Shown here: one piece after another, positions 13,421 to 32,480 of the stretch
How the letters are laid out: every line of letters starts with the position of its first letter
How positions within the stretch are numbered: the stretch's first letter is position 1
Source of the DNA: Seriola aureovittata
Lineage: Eukaryota > Chordata > Actinopteri > Carangiformes > Carangidae
Length of the DNA: 64,000 nt
NCBI RefSeq assembly: GCF_021018895.1
Contig: NC_079368.1
Coordinates: 14,325,856-14,389,855, forward strand
Reading direction: 5' to 3'
Made by a program: the position numbers and the translations under genes
The notes under the pieces: model-generated
What the model saw: only the letters and a program-made list of their open reading frames with translations
Told to the model about the DNA's origin: nothing
Databases searched by the model: none

Positions 13421-13893
13421 TACACACATAGTTGATGTCAAAACCAATAGCAAAAAATAAAATTTGAGGTGTGCTTTGTAGCATTTTAATTTGTTTTTCA
13501 GCATCTTAATGAGCTACTGATGTATACTGACTATTAACAACTTGGCCAGCTCTGTAGAAGGAGTGTTTGATCCCGTTTCATAAGTGTGTAGCAGAACTGA
13601 TCAGATTTGATACAAGATTAACAGCCTGCCATGTATCATGGCTCAGTCTTTTTTTGTTGTTGTTGTTGTTGTGATTTCAGTTATTACACTGCACCACAGT
13701 ACATGGCTTTCCAGGGAAGAGTGCTGGTACCTGAGACAACTTCCATTCAAGTGCTGTGTGTGTGCACCGTGCACCAATGCAGGCAAAATCCACTTGAAGA
13801 AATAAGACAGCATCACCTAAACACACCGTGTTAATGGTAATAAATCACAAGTAGCTACATTTCCCTGACTGTAAAAGGAATAAATCAGCTTAC

Positions 13894-13952
13894 CGGTGAG
13901 CATGGAGCAGGTGCACTGAGATCCTGTCAAACTCCCCGGTGCTCAGCTTCCC
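13894..13952 (-). other. Exon-like block, candidate first/second 5' exon of aifm3
   Basis: A 59-bp block on the minus strand with acceptor gtgtcccgcag and donor CACCG|gtaagctg. It reads GKLSTGEFDRISVHLLHAHR in one frame. That is protein-like but I cannot assign it to a family, and it does not extend in frame into the next block downstream. It may be a 5' UTR exon. Confidence 0.35.
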
Positions 13953-14012
13953 CTGCGGGACACGGTAGCATATTAGCACATGAGTCTCCTTACAGTCCAG
14001 TCTCTCTCCGGG

Positions 14013-14017
14013 ATTGG
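14013..14017 (-). promoter_or_regulatory. CCAAT box in a possible aifm3 promoter region
   Basis: ATTGG on the plus strand reads CCAAT on the minus strand. It sits in GC-richer sequence (13980-14300) upstream of the exon-like blocks that precede aifm3. The position of any transcription start is inferred. Confidence 0.25.
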
Positions 14018-14106
14018 CTCTGTCCTCTGGAGTATTCCCAGTCTGTGTGTCCCTCTGTACCCTCCTCCGCTCTCCTCTTCTGCCTCTTGATGCAGCAGAG
14101 GCTCTG

Positions 14107-14138
14107 GTGCGTGTGTGTGTGCGTGCGTGCGTGCGTGC

Positions 14139-14197
<59 letters not shown>

Positions 14198-14212
14198 CGC
14201 GCGTGCGTGCGC
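14107..14212. repeat. Alternating purine-pyrimidine (GT)n/(GC) tract
   Basis: About 105 bp of nearly unbroken alternating purine-pyrimidine: GTGC units, then a long GT run, then GCGCGTGCGTGCGC. This composition is prone to form Z-DNA and is unstable in length. Confidence 0.9.
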
Positions 14213-14299
14213 ACTGCCCCTTGCAGAGCCCCCCACCCCCCAGCAGCAGACTTGAGCCGACCGGTCGTGGGAGTTGCACTCTTTCGCTGGCCGAGCCTG

Positions 14300-16283
14300 A
14301 AAATGCAGCACGGGGGACCTTTGCCAGTTTCTCAGCTGTATGCAGTATTGATGGAGTTGCTGAGGGGATGCTAACACAGCAGGAATTCTCACCGTTCTCT
14401 GCTCTCGTCCTCCACCCCCCACCCCCCCACCTCTCTCTCTCTCTCTCTTGCTTTTCTGTTCAGATCCGTCCAGCCTCCCCTTCAAATGTCAAAGACCTGA
14501 CTTGCCAGTTAAGCCTGATCAAAACCTTGCTACTCTCCCCACTGCACTGGCTGGTCTGACTGCCTACTTATCACACTGCCTGCTAACTGTGCATGCATTG
14601 TGCTGCATGCCTGTGCTGCTGCAGGAGTATCAGCTCTAGTTAAAATTCAGCAGTGTGACATTTATTGTATTTATACTGACCTCCCAGGAGACACTGAAAA
14701 ATACTCTCCAGACTGATGAAAGCTGTAAATGTGTGTGCTACACTTCTTCGAGGGTGTGCAGCACAGGGAGAGAGAGTGAAAGTGCAGTTGGTGCAGTAAA
14801 TCCCAGTTTCAGTCAGGGGGTAGGGTGGAGCAGGATTAAAAAGGTATACTGAGTATTATAGAAATGAGCTCCCGAGATATTTCCATTCCTTATGCTCCCA
14901 CTGTGGGAGCAACTGTGCTTCTCCTTTAAATAACTGCTGGGACAAGGTCATTCACCTTATAATCTCAGATTCGTTTCCATGGAAATGATGACAGCATTGA
15001 CACAGGATGATGATTAGGATGCAGCATCGAAAACTTTTACACTGTTTTCAGATTGCTGTCTCCAAATGAAATAACAAAGATGTTAAAACAATTATAAGAG
15101 ATTTCCACTCACCACATTGAGTACTTGTATTTCTACAGTGTACTGACAGCTGACACGTGCACATGTGCTCCAGTGTCAGTATGTTTGTGTTGCTCTCTGC
15201 GTGTGCTCGAGCACATGTAAAAGCATGTTTGAGTGGATGCCAGAGTGGGCGGCGAGCACATGTACAACAAGATGAGTGATCAGACTCTCCCAGTGTGTGG
15301 AGAGGGCCGCCTTACATCACTCACACATCACTCAGTTTAATTGAATGACAGGGGGGCTCTGTTCTGCAGGGACCGGAGAGGGCTGCAGCATCCAAAAACC
15401 CAGATTAAGCGAAGCGAGAGAAGTGAATGTCATCATTGGCTAAAATAAAACAATCAACTGCCTGCCAAAATATTAATGTCAGAAGTTATTGGGGGAGATT
15501 CAAGCTGACTGTTAATTAGATTTAAACAGTGCCAGTTAAGCAAATGGGCATGTTAAACTCAACTGGCTTGATATGACACAAACTGATCACATTTATTCAT
15601 TTATATTCATTATATCATTTAATAGTCATTTATTCTCTCAAAAAAAAAGCTGACACAAATGTTTCAGATCAGTTCTAATCACCACAATGTACAGCAGTAC
15701 ACCAAAGCCAAACTGTGCATTAAGGACTAAGAGGAGCTGATGGTGCCAAGTCTCTCCCTGAAACAAACTCCAACACAGAGGAGCTGCAGCACTGGAATGC
15801 ATCTCCTGTTAATTTGGGTGATGGGTTGTTCCTGTTAAATCAGCCTACAGATAAATGGATTGCTTCCATGGTCATAAATACGTAATATTAAATGTTAATG
15901 TTTGCTTTTTGCATTGCAGCTTATTTCAAGAATAGTTCAGTCTGCACCACGGTGCATGTATACTGGTATACAAAAAGCCATCTTATCCTATATATCCACA
16001 CACTGAAGACTTTAAAGGAATAAGAACTACTTCAGTCGCTCATCATCTCAGATTACTTTAATAGTTTGTGAAAACTTCTTAGTTCTCATCACAGTTGCAT
16101 CACTTGATGGGGACAATCTTTTTGCTCTCCATGTCACTTCTGTCAGAAATATGTTGTTCTTGTCAGAGCTATTGAAATAGTTCACAAGTAACATCATTAT
16201 CTCATCACTCAAGCGCACAAGCCAACAGGCTTCCATATGAAGTACATCAAGGTGCAGATGACACACATTTGACAATAAGAAAT
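14300..16283. other. Intergenic region between aifm3 upstream sequence and the claudin gene
   Basis: Contains a C/CT-rich tract near 14415-14450 and otherwise unremarkable sequence. The claudin 3' UTR presumably occupies the right end. No other gene was recognised. Confidence 0.5.
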
Positions 16284-16940
16284 CTATAAAACCTCTGTCT
16301 TCAGGTAGTGCTGTGTCCTTTGCTTCACTTGCGGGCTGTTTGGGACACTCGGTGGCCGCTGCTCGTAGTCCCTCATGCACACCGCTACAAAGAACAGGGT
16401 CCCACCGATGACCAGAGCCAGACCTCCAAACCATCCAGAGAACATTGCCTCTCCATACTCCCAGCGTGGCATCACATCGGGAAAACCCTCGTCCCAGAAT
16501 TCCACCACAGTCGTGTAGGCCACAATAGAGACGGGAACCAGAGTGGTGAGGCCCGACACCCAGGACAGCATCCCGCTGAGTATGAGGAGCCCTCTCTTCA
16601 GGCCAGGCTGCCCCACACACATCTCAACCCCTTCCAGACCTGGAAAAGCAGCAAACATGGCTAAACCTCCTGTACCTATAGACACTGACATGAGCACCCT
16701 GGAGATCTGCAGGTCCATCGGGAGTCCAAGGACGGACTCGTAGGCCTTGCACTGAATTCCCACCTCCTCCGTGTAGAGGCAGGTGTGCCACAACCCAGAG
16801 TACCAGTTCTCCACCTCGTTCAGGTCAGAGTTCATTGTCTTCCACAGGGGAAGGAAGGTGGTGACCAGAGAAGTAACCAAACCCCCGAACGTCACAAAGA
16901 GTGCAGTCCTTTGCATTATTTTAGTTGTTAGAAAAACCAT
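16284..16940 (-). CDS. Claudin, claudin-22/24-like tight-junction protein, single exon
   Basis: A complete intronless frame of 218 residues, normal for a claudin. The first extracellular loop has the claudin signature W46-GLW(49-51)-C54-C64. Four membrane segments lie near residues 10-30, 80-100, 115-140 and 165-188. The stretch LNEVENWYSGLWHTC, then EEVGIQCK, then EFWDEGFPD-PRWEYGEA is closest to what I recall of human claudin-22 and -24, which are also intronless. I chose the ATG at 16940 (AAG-ATG-G, purine at -3) over one seven codons upstream, because claudins start close to the first membrane segment. The tail ends KTEVL, not the common YV PDZ ligand. It should seal or tune paracellular permeability in epithelia. 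The exact paralogue number in fish is unsure. Confidence 0.9.
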   Translation of the reverse strand: MVFLTTKIMQRTALFVTFGGLVTSLVTTFLPLWKTMNSDLNEVENWYSGLWHTCLYTEEVGIQCKAYESVLGLPMDLQISRVLMSVSIGTGGLAMFAAFPGLEGVEMCVGQPGLKRGLLILSGMLSWVSGLTTLVPVSIVAYTTVVEFWDEGFPDVMPRWEYGEAMFSGWFGGLALVIGGTLFFVAVCMRDYEQRPPSVPNSPQVKQRTQHYLKTEVL

Positions 16941-19353
16941 CTTCTGCCTCTGTGTATACACACTCAGTTCTGCTCAGGTCTATGTTACAGGTTGGGAGAT
17001 CCAGAGTGCCTCCGTATAGCCCGTCCCACCTCCTGAGGTAGCTGGACCAACCTGAACAGCCCACTTATTCAGCCTCCTTAATAAAAGGCACCAGTGGTAG
17101 ATAATCCAGACAACAGACATACTGTTTTGTTTCAGTGTTCAATATCACCAAGGTGAACAATGAACTCTGTTTTTACATGAAACTGGATACGTCCAGTGGG
17201 ATTCTGGGCTGTGTGTGTGGACACGAAAGTGGATTTAAATGAATGAAACATGAGCAAGCTGGGCATGGGGGGTACACACATAATAAAGAATAATTAAACA
17301 CTATCCCAGGCATGAGTATAATGACCTGTTTCTGTGTGGCTGTGAAATTCACTCCATCTTTTAAAGTTGCAGTTATTTCAGATGAGTATCACTGATGAGT
17401 CAGGCATTATTTTAGTTAAGACCTTTACACTCTAAAGAAATCCAAGTCAGAGCTTCTTTATTTGCCAAGTGTCTCAGGTATCTGGGCTATGAATAGCACT
17501 TTGTGCTCACTGCAACGGTTCTTTCGGATCCAAAATAGTCCAACACTTTGTGAATTCCACTGCGGGTCTCTACAGATCTTGCAGCTAACTGCAAACCCGG
17601 TCTAATGCCTCAGCTTTTAGGTCAACCTTTATTTCTTAATCCCATGGACACAATTTACTTTACGTCTTCCAAATGAAATGGTCAAAAAGGCCTAAAGAGA
17701 ACAAGCATTTTAAAAAAAGGAAGTTGGAAGAGGTTGCAATTAACCTAACAAATATTAATTTATCTCACTCAATAATCCTCAAGAAAGCTGAAGGAATTCA
17801 TTCTCTCAAAACAAGGCACATTGTCTGACCTTATCAACCACAGATCTGTGGAAACTGAAACCACTAAAGGACATGGCTAATTTGATGAAAGGTCAAGGTT
17901 TAACCTTCAGCTTTTTCACATAGTGTATAGGTTACAATAGCTTTAATTAAGCCAAGGGGTCTGTATAAGAATTTTAGAGTTGTGCCACTATTCCATACAA
18001 AAACATTTGCGAATACTCCACTGGAAATTGAGATTTTCCGAAGAAATAGTCTAATTGCTTATTTTTAAAACATATATCTTTAAGTTGTTTACAACTTTGA
18101 GACCTCCAGTTTTAATCCAAGCTATCATAAATACCACAAGGCAGGGATGACAGAGGCACTACTGAGATGAACAGATGGAACTGCCTATCAAGCCAGTGGG
18201 TGGCCGGCCATCGTACTGTAGTTCAGCCTGAGCTGATACACTGTAGACATGAGGCTGGGTCAAGCCAGTGCCTGCTCTTTGCAGGATTGCAGGACAATTT
18301 AAAGGCAACTTCAAGGTGTGTTTTTGCTGAGTAATGATAACTGCCAAATGATGGATATGCAAAAACTGTAATTATATACTAGGTAGTTATAGAGGCACAT
18401 ATTCAAGAAATGATAGACTTCCGCATGGGCATCAAGATGAGTTAAGACTCGACTGGTTCTGCATTTCACAAGAGGCACTAAAGGTTAGAGTGGAGGGTGG
18501 GGGGGACATAAAGACTCAGTATATTATGACTTATTTTGTATGATAAGATTTATTAAGGCTTTAAATATATGAAACCTGTGTGGGTAAATATTTAACAACA
18601 GCATACTGGTGTCACTAAATGATCATTGCTATATCGTATGGAAGAAGAGAGCTTGTCTGTTAGTGATGGTAAGAGATGATTAGTATTACAAAGATGTGTG
18701 CCAATGACAAGAATATTAAACAAAAACAGCTGTAAGACAGACATACATTCTCATTATTTTCATATAATGGTCTTGATTCTTTACGGCAGGTTTGTTAACT
18801 GTGACAGAGCTGCGAATAATACAAGTGATGAATACATATTTAGATAAATAATCCATTTAATGGTATACTTTGATTAAGTTGTATTTGGATGACAGAATGT
18901 ATCTGAGCAGATATCTCAGGACAGCTGAGAGCAACACTTGAACTTTCTATAGTGTCACAAGTGTGAATTATTACAGTGCACTGCATATCTTTTAAAAATG
19001 CAGCAGCAATACTGAGCAGAAAAAAACCTGCTAAAGCTTTGTTCTGTGTATACAAAATTAATAAATTACAAACTAAACATAAAGGGGATTTTTCAGGTCA
19101 ACTAACAATTGTCATTGAGCTAGAATTTGGTTTCTTCACTAGTTTCACTCCTCACTGAGATGCAGACTGAGAAACAAGAACAATTTTGATACTGCATGTA
19201 TTAAAGGCATCTACTGTATGAGGGTCGAGACATGCGAGGTCCAACATAAAGGTAAGTAATGTTTGCTGGGGAGGAGGGAATGACTAGAAGTAGGTGGAGC
19301 AGAGGTGTATGGCTTCTGTGAGAGGACAAAAGAGCCCGGCTCTCGGCGTCATC
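16941..19353. other. Intergenic region between claudin and lztr1
   Basis: About 2.4 kb holding the claudin promoter at the left and the lztr1 3' UTR at the right. No further gene, RNA or clear repeat was recognised. Confidence 0.5.
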
Positions 19354-25937
<6,584 letters not shown>

Positions 25938-27100
25938 TCAGGGCCACTCATCTGCTGGGACGTCCACAATTAACGCCATCGTCAATGTCAGTCCTCCAGT
26001 GTGAGAGCTAATGTTTCTGCCACCTCTAATTTAGGTGGGGCATTTGTATTGCCTGTTTTTACTCAACTACAGTCCGTATTTCACGTTAGAGCACCGTGGT
26101 CTTCCGGCTAACAGTTAGCTTCTAGCGATGCTAAAAACTAACATGGCTAGCCCTGACTAGCTAACTAGCTTTATGCTACTGCTAAGCTTCAAGACAAACA
26201 AAAACAGCGAATGAAAAGTTATAGCGACTAACGTTACACTAAAATGCCTCCGTAACCTTTTAAAAATCCAGCTGGTATGTACAATAATTGAATGAAGTCG
26301 TTGTAAGGCATTAGCCTCCGAGACTAAACTGGCAAAACAACGGTGCTGATTGACATTAAAGCGCACAATTGCCCAACCACGCCCCCGTGAGCCTGGTGAG
26401 TACTTCACTTCCTCTATGTAAAATCAAGAAATCTAGTACATGGCTGGGCCGCTATGCTCAAGGTGTGAAATTTAGGAGGTATTTGAAAACTATTGAGGAA
26501 CATGACTTTATCCGATTTGGATTTTTTTGCCTAGTGTTAGCTGGTTTCAACTCTTCATCTATTTGCTGCTTTCCTGCTCTCTGCGCTCACACATACTGTT
26601 TAACACTGCGACTATTTTAATACAGCTGTTTGCACTTCATTCACACGTTTTGCTGTTTATGTTGTCAGACAACGGAACAAGCCCATTAAGACTAAATGTT
26701 AACTTCCAAGACATTTCTGCTGCTCTGCTCTGCGAAAATCCTTATTTAGTATGTCTGACAAAATCACCATACACATAAGTAAAGGACAAAGACTGTGCTG
26801 TGATTTCGTCTATATTGAGAAATGATTGCTTGTGTATCTCACACAATACACAGTCAGGGTAACAACTGCTGCTCGGCCTCTCTACCACTCTGAACAGGGG
26901 CAAGAGAAGTAAGTATGCGTTTTTTGCACAAATGTGCAACGCGTTAATAAAGGGCAACAAAATCATCATCTCCAATAAGCCATGAAATCAACAGTTTTTG
27001 AATGTAGCCTAGATAATGAGTTCATTCAGTCACTGGTCTCCCATTTTCTAGTAGACTAGTCCATCAGACAAACTTGAGTTATCTGAAATTGAGTGACCCT

Positions 27101-27133
27101 AACCCTTTGTTAGCGAGTCACTAACAAAGGGTT
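27101..27133. repeat. Perfect 13-bp hairpin
   Basis: AACCCTTTGTTAG, a 7-base loop, then its exact reverse complement CTAACAAAGGGTT. It has no oligo-T tail and no adjacent gene end, so a terminator is unlikely. It may be the core of a small inverted-repeat element. Confidence 0.6.
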
Positions 27134-27544
27134 TGTACCATAATCGTTCAGGTCATCAGATGTAAATTTTGATAAGCTGTTATTTAATACATGACTTTTG
27201 GTGCATTTCTCTACAGCTCTGTATTAACTATTCAGAGGCATTTGCATAATCCAAGCATATTAAACTGTTGCATATAAAATACTCACCCTTCCTTGGATTT
27301 TTCATGTTTTATTTTTACAACAGTAAATTACAGTGGGTGTAATTAGGATTTTCTAATACTGAAAAAAAAATGTAATGGGTCAATGGGGAACTCCTGATGC
27401 CGCTTTGCCACTTTGGTATAATATCTGCGTTACAAACAAATTTTAACAAGACAATCCTGTTACGTATTCATTCCCAATAGGCACTGCTAACATACTTACT
27501 GAAGAACTGGGGGTCATTTATCCTGGCCCATACTTTCAATATTT

Positions 27545-27640
27545 TTTTATTCAACTCAGTCAAGTCAGTTTTTATTTGTATAGCGCCAATTCACAACATG
27601 AGTTATCTCAAGGCTCTTTCCAAATAGAGCAGGTCTAGAC
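27545..27640. repeat. Dispersed teleost repeat fragment (TTTATTTGTATAGCGCC type)
   Basis: Reads TTTTTATTTGTATAGCGCC, AATTCACAACATGAGTTATC and TCAAGGCTCTTTCCAAATAG. This short block is familiar from many fish genomic sequences. Full borders were not determined. Confidence 0.6.
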
Positions 27641-29378
27641 CTTCTCTTTATTATTTACAGAGACCCAACTATTTATTCAAAGATGTTGGGATGTCATATA
27701 GGCTACCTTCATACATATTAAATCAAGAACAATCCTGCTAATTTTATACATCTAAAGGATGAAATCACAGACAGAGAGAAACGAAGCTGTCAATCTTTAT
27801 GACTCAGACATTTAATACATGCAGTATTACATGTAATTTTCACTTTATTTTGAGGATAAAAAGATTATCACATATTGCTGGGAGCGATGGGGAAATGTAT
27901 GGAGGACAAAATCAGTAAATTACAGATAAATTAATCAATAACTGAATCCATTAATGAATACAAAAGACTATAAACAAAATATTAAATGCCTAGAATACAC
28001 AAAAATAATATGTAGGTGAATGTGCACAAATTAAGAAATAAATAAGTGATACAGTGCATTATCAGGAAAAACATCTATTTATTTCTCAATTTAATTCCCT
28101 TTATTTCTGCAGGCTATGATTACGATGCTGTGTAAACACTTGTAGGTGGTGTCTAATGCTGTTAGTCATTGTCATAGTGCCTTTCTAGAAAGGATTTACC
28201 CTACTTGGCTGACAATGATTTTTTTTTTGGCTCACTACACAACAAAGTCCCACTACATCATCATTGTACCTACCAATTGTACGACACCTGGCAAGGGCGA
28301 AGGCTATTAGGATTAACATTGTGATATCAGGAGAAAGAGGAGAATTGGCTACAACAGCAAAAATGTTATATAATATAGCAGAAAACAAAATAATAATAAC
28401 ATAATATTAATATTTCATATTCTGAAAAAACTGATAAGGAAAGTAAATGAATAAAGAAATTATTTTTATTCTTGATTGAATAGTGCTGTACTCTGTATTT
28501 AATTGATTCACTTCTTTGCATATTATTCATCAGACCTTTTTCATTTGTCATGTCATTGCAGGGCAAGCACAGGTGTAATTAATAACAATAATTATGGCCA
28601 CATTTGATTTAGATGATGTAGCTCTGGGGCCGTGGAACAGAGTGATCGTTAATGCTATTAGTTGCACCTGTGGTTTCCCTGTTCTGACGAGTGACAAGTG
28701 TTATTAGAAATGTCAGTGTTTACTCACCTATCTTTTTTTTTTTTTTAATGATGGCTGATTTTGTCCTCCATAGACAATAATGTGGGATGGAATACTTAAA
28801 TATACATTCACTATTTTCACATCTGTATTTTAGCTGTTAGAAGGGACTCTCAGAATTTAAATGCTTCAACTTTGGGGGATGGACACTAAAAAGTTGGACA
28901 ACATTTAGCTCAAAGTGAAGTATGATTCTTTCCATGTCTTCAAACGACCTTAACAATTTGGCAGGGATGGCAACAATGGGCCTTGATTCCATCAAAGGGC
29001 TTATAAAATTTTGTCCTCAACTTTGTAGTTCAATCAACTGCTCCATTAGGACAAGGTCACATCTGAAAGTAAGAACTTTTTAATGTCTGAAATTTGACTC
29101 ATAAACACAGAGAACAATACTAGGCCTCAATTGCATGTAGTAAACTGGTTCAGTATTTGTCGATTGTGTGGTCAACAGTTTTTTTTTTTTTTCTCAAGCA
29201 CCCATCAGATACATTACAGTGCACGATCATATGAAATGCAAATACATTTGCGACAAAATGAGACAGGAAATGTGACAGAAGCTATTAACCGCTCTCTGTC
29301 AGCCACACAGTCAGATTTCTCTTCTTTGAAGACAGTCTTTCAGAGTTGAATTGGCCCCTCTTGCTCTTACATGTCTAG

Positions 29379-30874
29379 TTACCAGTTAATGATATCTCGG
29401 ACATGGCCCCACAGCTTGGTGATCCACAGGTTCACCCCAAGCTCTGTTAAGTACTGAAGCTCTGGCATCAACATCTTACGGCACAACTTCCGATGTGCCT
29501 TGTCCACATTCTTCTTCAGGTTATAGCCCATGATGGACTTCTCTCCGATGGGTTGCCAGGGCTGCATGGCTGTCTCTTGGATGCTGCCAGCTTCCACAGC
29601 ACGACCCCCCTCAATGCAGATGGATGCCATCTCCGCGTTCCTTCTCTTGAGCTCCGCCACATCCTCAGCCATCTGCCGCTGTCCATATGCATCTACTTTC
29701 TTCCAAAAGGTTTGGTTGAAATGCTGGTATAGCTTCCAGTCAATAGCATTCCACTTGAGGGCCCTGGCCCTCAGATCAGGGGTAAGTTTAGACACAGTGG
29801 ATCCCTTGCGGGCATTGAGCTTGAAGAAGAGCAAGTCGTCCATCTCCCAGCAGAGTGCATCCTTGAGCAGGATGAGTGATTCCTCAAAGTATTCCACCAA
29901 CATGACCAGCTGAAAACGGTCAGTGATGGATTTGATTCCTACTTCTACCCGAGGATCATCCAGCTCCAGAGTGTTGTCCTGTCCAAAGTCAAAGAACAGC
30001 AGATTCTTGAGGTAGAAAGAGTTGAAGCCCTGTGGATCAAAGTAGTAATGGGGGTCACGTAGGAACTCAGTCAGCTTGTCATCACCTGGTATCTTCCAGG
30101 TAAAAGGCACCAGCCGGCCAAAGTAGTGGAAGGACGACTCAAAAAGCTCTGCTGGGTCGCGCAGAATAGTGATGTAGGAAGTGTCCATAGGGAGCAACTT
30201 GGCCACCTCAGGTGCATTGAAGCGCATGTGATTACAGATAATATTGAAACACATTCCAGGTCTGTAGTCTTTTACCTGGGAGCGCTCGAAAAGAGATGGA
30301 TAGAAGAAGTCATTTCTGCTGTTAGGAAAGGCAAATTTGAGCCTGTGCTTCTCTCCAAAGCGGAAGAGGATGTTGAGGAAGGTGCTGCTGGCTGCTTTGT
30401 GGGTCTTCATGAACATTATATCGACTTTAGGAGCGCAGGTCTGGCCATGAGTTTGGTGTGAGCTGTTTGTGGTTGGTTTAGGGTGGAGATGGGATGGACG
30501 GTGGGCACAGGAGTAAGGCACTGGAACCCTACAGAGAGGAAAACAGGGAGAACAATCAAATGATAAATGCGTTGATAATGCTTACTCCCACACAAAATAA
30601 AGAAAATCAGCAAACCATCACATTTGAGAGTCTGAAAAGGTTTGGCATTTTTTTCTTGAAGAATGACTTCACCTCTAAAACACAGTTATTACTGAAGAAA
30701 CCTGATATACTGAATGTTTCACAGTCATCAGTGTGATGAGTCTTACTCAGGCAGACTGAAGTGGATCTGTGGTGTGGAGAGGCAGTAGAGCAGGATCATG
30801 CAGCTGGTCAGGAGGGTACCCAGGACCAGGCCTTTGCACATGGACCTCCACTGCCTCCCTTGCTTGCCAGTCAT
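29379..30874 (-). CDS. gal3st1: Galactose-3-O-sulfotransferase 1 (galactosylceramide/cerebroside sulfotransferase)
   Basis: Golgi type II membrane enzyme that transfers sulfate from PAPS to the 3-hydroxyl of galactosylceramide, making sulfatide for myelin, kidney and germ cells. Coding exons are 30747-30874 and 29379-30528; together 425 residues against about 423 in human. A short basic N-terminus is followed by one membrane segment near residues 14-32. The 5'-phosphosulfate loop reads FMKTHKAASST and the 3'-phosphate region reads ILRDPAELFESSFHYFG. The start at 30874 gives the expected cytoplasmic tail and anchor. A probable splice acceptor (atttttaag) lies 23 bases upstream of the ATG, so a noncoding first exon further right is likely. 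Gal3st2-4 paralogues are less likely, given the close match to recalled human GAL3ST1 and linkage to pes1. Confidence 0.94.
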
Positions 30875-30912
30875 GGTGCAGCAGTTTCAAGGATTACCTT
30901 AAAAATACAGAA

Positions 30913-30953
<41 letters not shown>
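30913..30953. repeat. (ATC)n microsatellite, about 14 units
   Basis: Uninterrupted trinucleotide run directly upstream of the gal3st1 start exon; reads GAT repeats on the sense strand. Confidence 0.97.
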
Positions 30954-32324
30954 GGTTAAGAATCCTAGTTCCTAGTTGTCCTAGTCTTCTCTACAAGAAG
31001 TAGGCCATCATTTTCTAGATTGTTCTCTGCTTTGTGGACAAGACTGTGAATCATTTATTTAGATGGTAACTTGGAAATAAATTGAAGTGTAAAGTGACTC
31101 CATAGATTACAATCTTCTCTGGTTTCTGAGTGGACACAATAACATAAACAGCTGTAAAATACAAACTAATCCAATGCAATAGTCTGTGATATGTTGGTTC
31201 AATATTGTATCTCTATACTATACTATCTCTGTTATTCACAAAAGGTAGTATTTAATGCAGAGCTTTCATGTTGGATTGCGTTTTATTTTTGGTGTTAATC
31301 TAATTGTATCCACCACCCTGCTCTGGTGGGGATGCACACTACTAAACACAAACAACATATTAAATTAATTTGTCCAAAATCATTTATATAAGCAATCTAA
31401 ACTCTGTTATGAACTGGACTTCTCCTGTATGGCTCACTCCGACAGACAGGGAAGGAGAGGTTGAGAATTTTCTCACATGACCTGTTATTTTAGTAAAACA
31501 ACTAAAAGTGATTCTCTAATGGCAGCTCCAAGAACTGTAATCTTTGTGTAGAGTATTACACTATTGTCATCAGGTGGACCATAATTTGAGGTGCTCAAGA
31601 ATATTTTACCACAGGGACTTAGATTCTACTTGACACAGTTTCTGTGTTAACCTCATTTCATTTGGCTGTCCTCCCCATAAACATTTTAAACACCGGGTGT
31701 AGTAAAAATTGTATGGTGAACTACAAAATGACACACTTGCAACTTGAAATGACCAACCCTGTGTTTCTCCACTGCCCCATAAGATGAATAATGCAGCACC
31801 GTGGAAAGTGATATTGCATTCCCCCTTGCAGACTGCAGTAAGACGAGCCACCCGCTGACTCAGCTATACAAGTCACAAAGTGACACTCACCACCTGGAAT
31901 TTGTGACATTATGTGACCCAAGGTGACCCCAATACAGAGCAGAGCCTGTGAAGATTTTCAGTTCTTATTGGCTTTTACAAGTAAAAAAAAAAAAACTCAG
32001 AGAATATATCAATACGTATTTTGAATAAACGATGTAACATTTCTGTTTTTACATGTATTTATAATTTAGCAGAAACTGATCTGCAACATAATCAGCAAAT
32101 GCATTGAGTTTTCCCTAACTTTTAGTGCTCAGTTTCTATCTGAAGAATGATATATTGAGCTAACTTCACCACCAGAGGACCCTGATCACTGAACTAGGAT
32201 GAACAATGTCCTTTTGCTGCAGGGAACAGAGCAAAATTATGGGTTAAAATCAATTAAAGCTCAGTTTCAGAAAACAAAAAGTCTTTGTTCCGTATTTGTT
32301 GGACTTGTGACCTAGTACAACCAG

Positions 32325-32480
32325 TGGTGAAAGAAGTATTCAGATTCAATAAAAAATACCAGTACTACAGTGTAAAAGTCCTCTGCTACTGAAGTAAAAG
32401 TACAGAAGACGGCTATTATCAGCAAAACATACTTAAAATATCAAAACTAAGAGTATTCATTCTGCTGTCAAATGGCCCCT
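32325..32480. repeat. Dispersed teleost repeat fragment
   Basis: CCAGTGGTGAAAGAAGTATT, CAGTACTACAGTGTAAAAGT and CTGAAGTAAAAGTACAGAAG form an arrangement I have often seen in fish genomes. It is related in style to the block at 11341-11440. Confidence 0.55.

Noticed and set aside
13890..14559. Several overlapping frames of 100-180 residues around 14 kb
   Set aside because: Translations of the GT/GC repeat (Cys-Val or His-Thr runs) on both strands; no domain and no splice support.
16048..16620. A 190-residue minus frame overlapping the claudin
   Set aside because: Different frame of the same strand; the claudin frame has full family signature and explains the sequence.
29493..30461. Plus-strand frames opposite gal3st1
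   Set aside because: Shadows of a strongly coding minus-strand exon; no recognisable protein.
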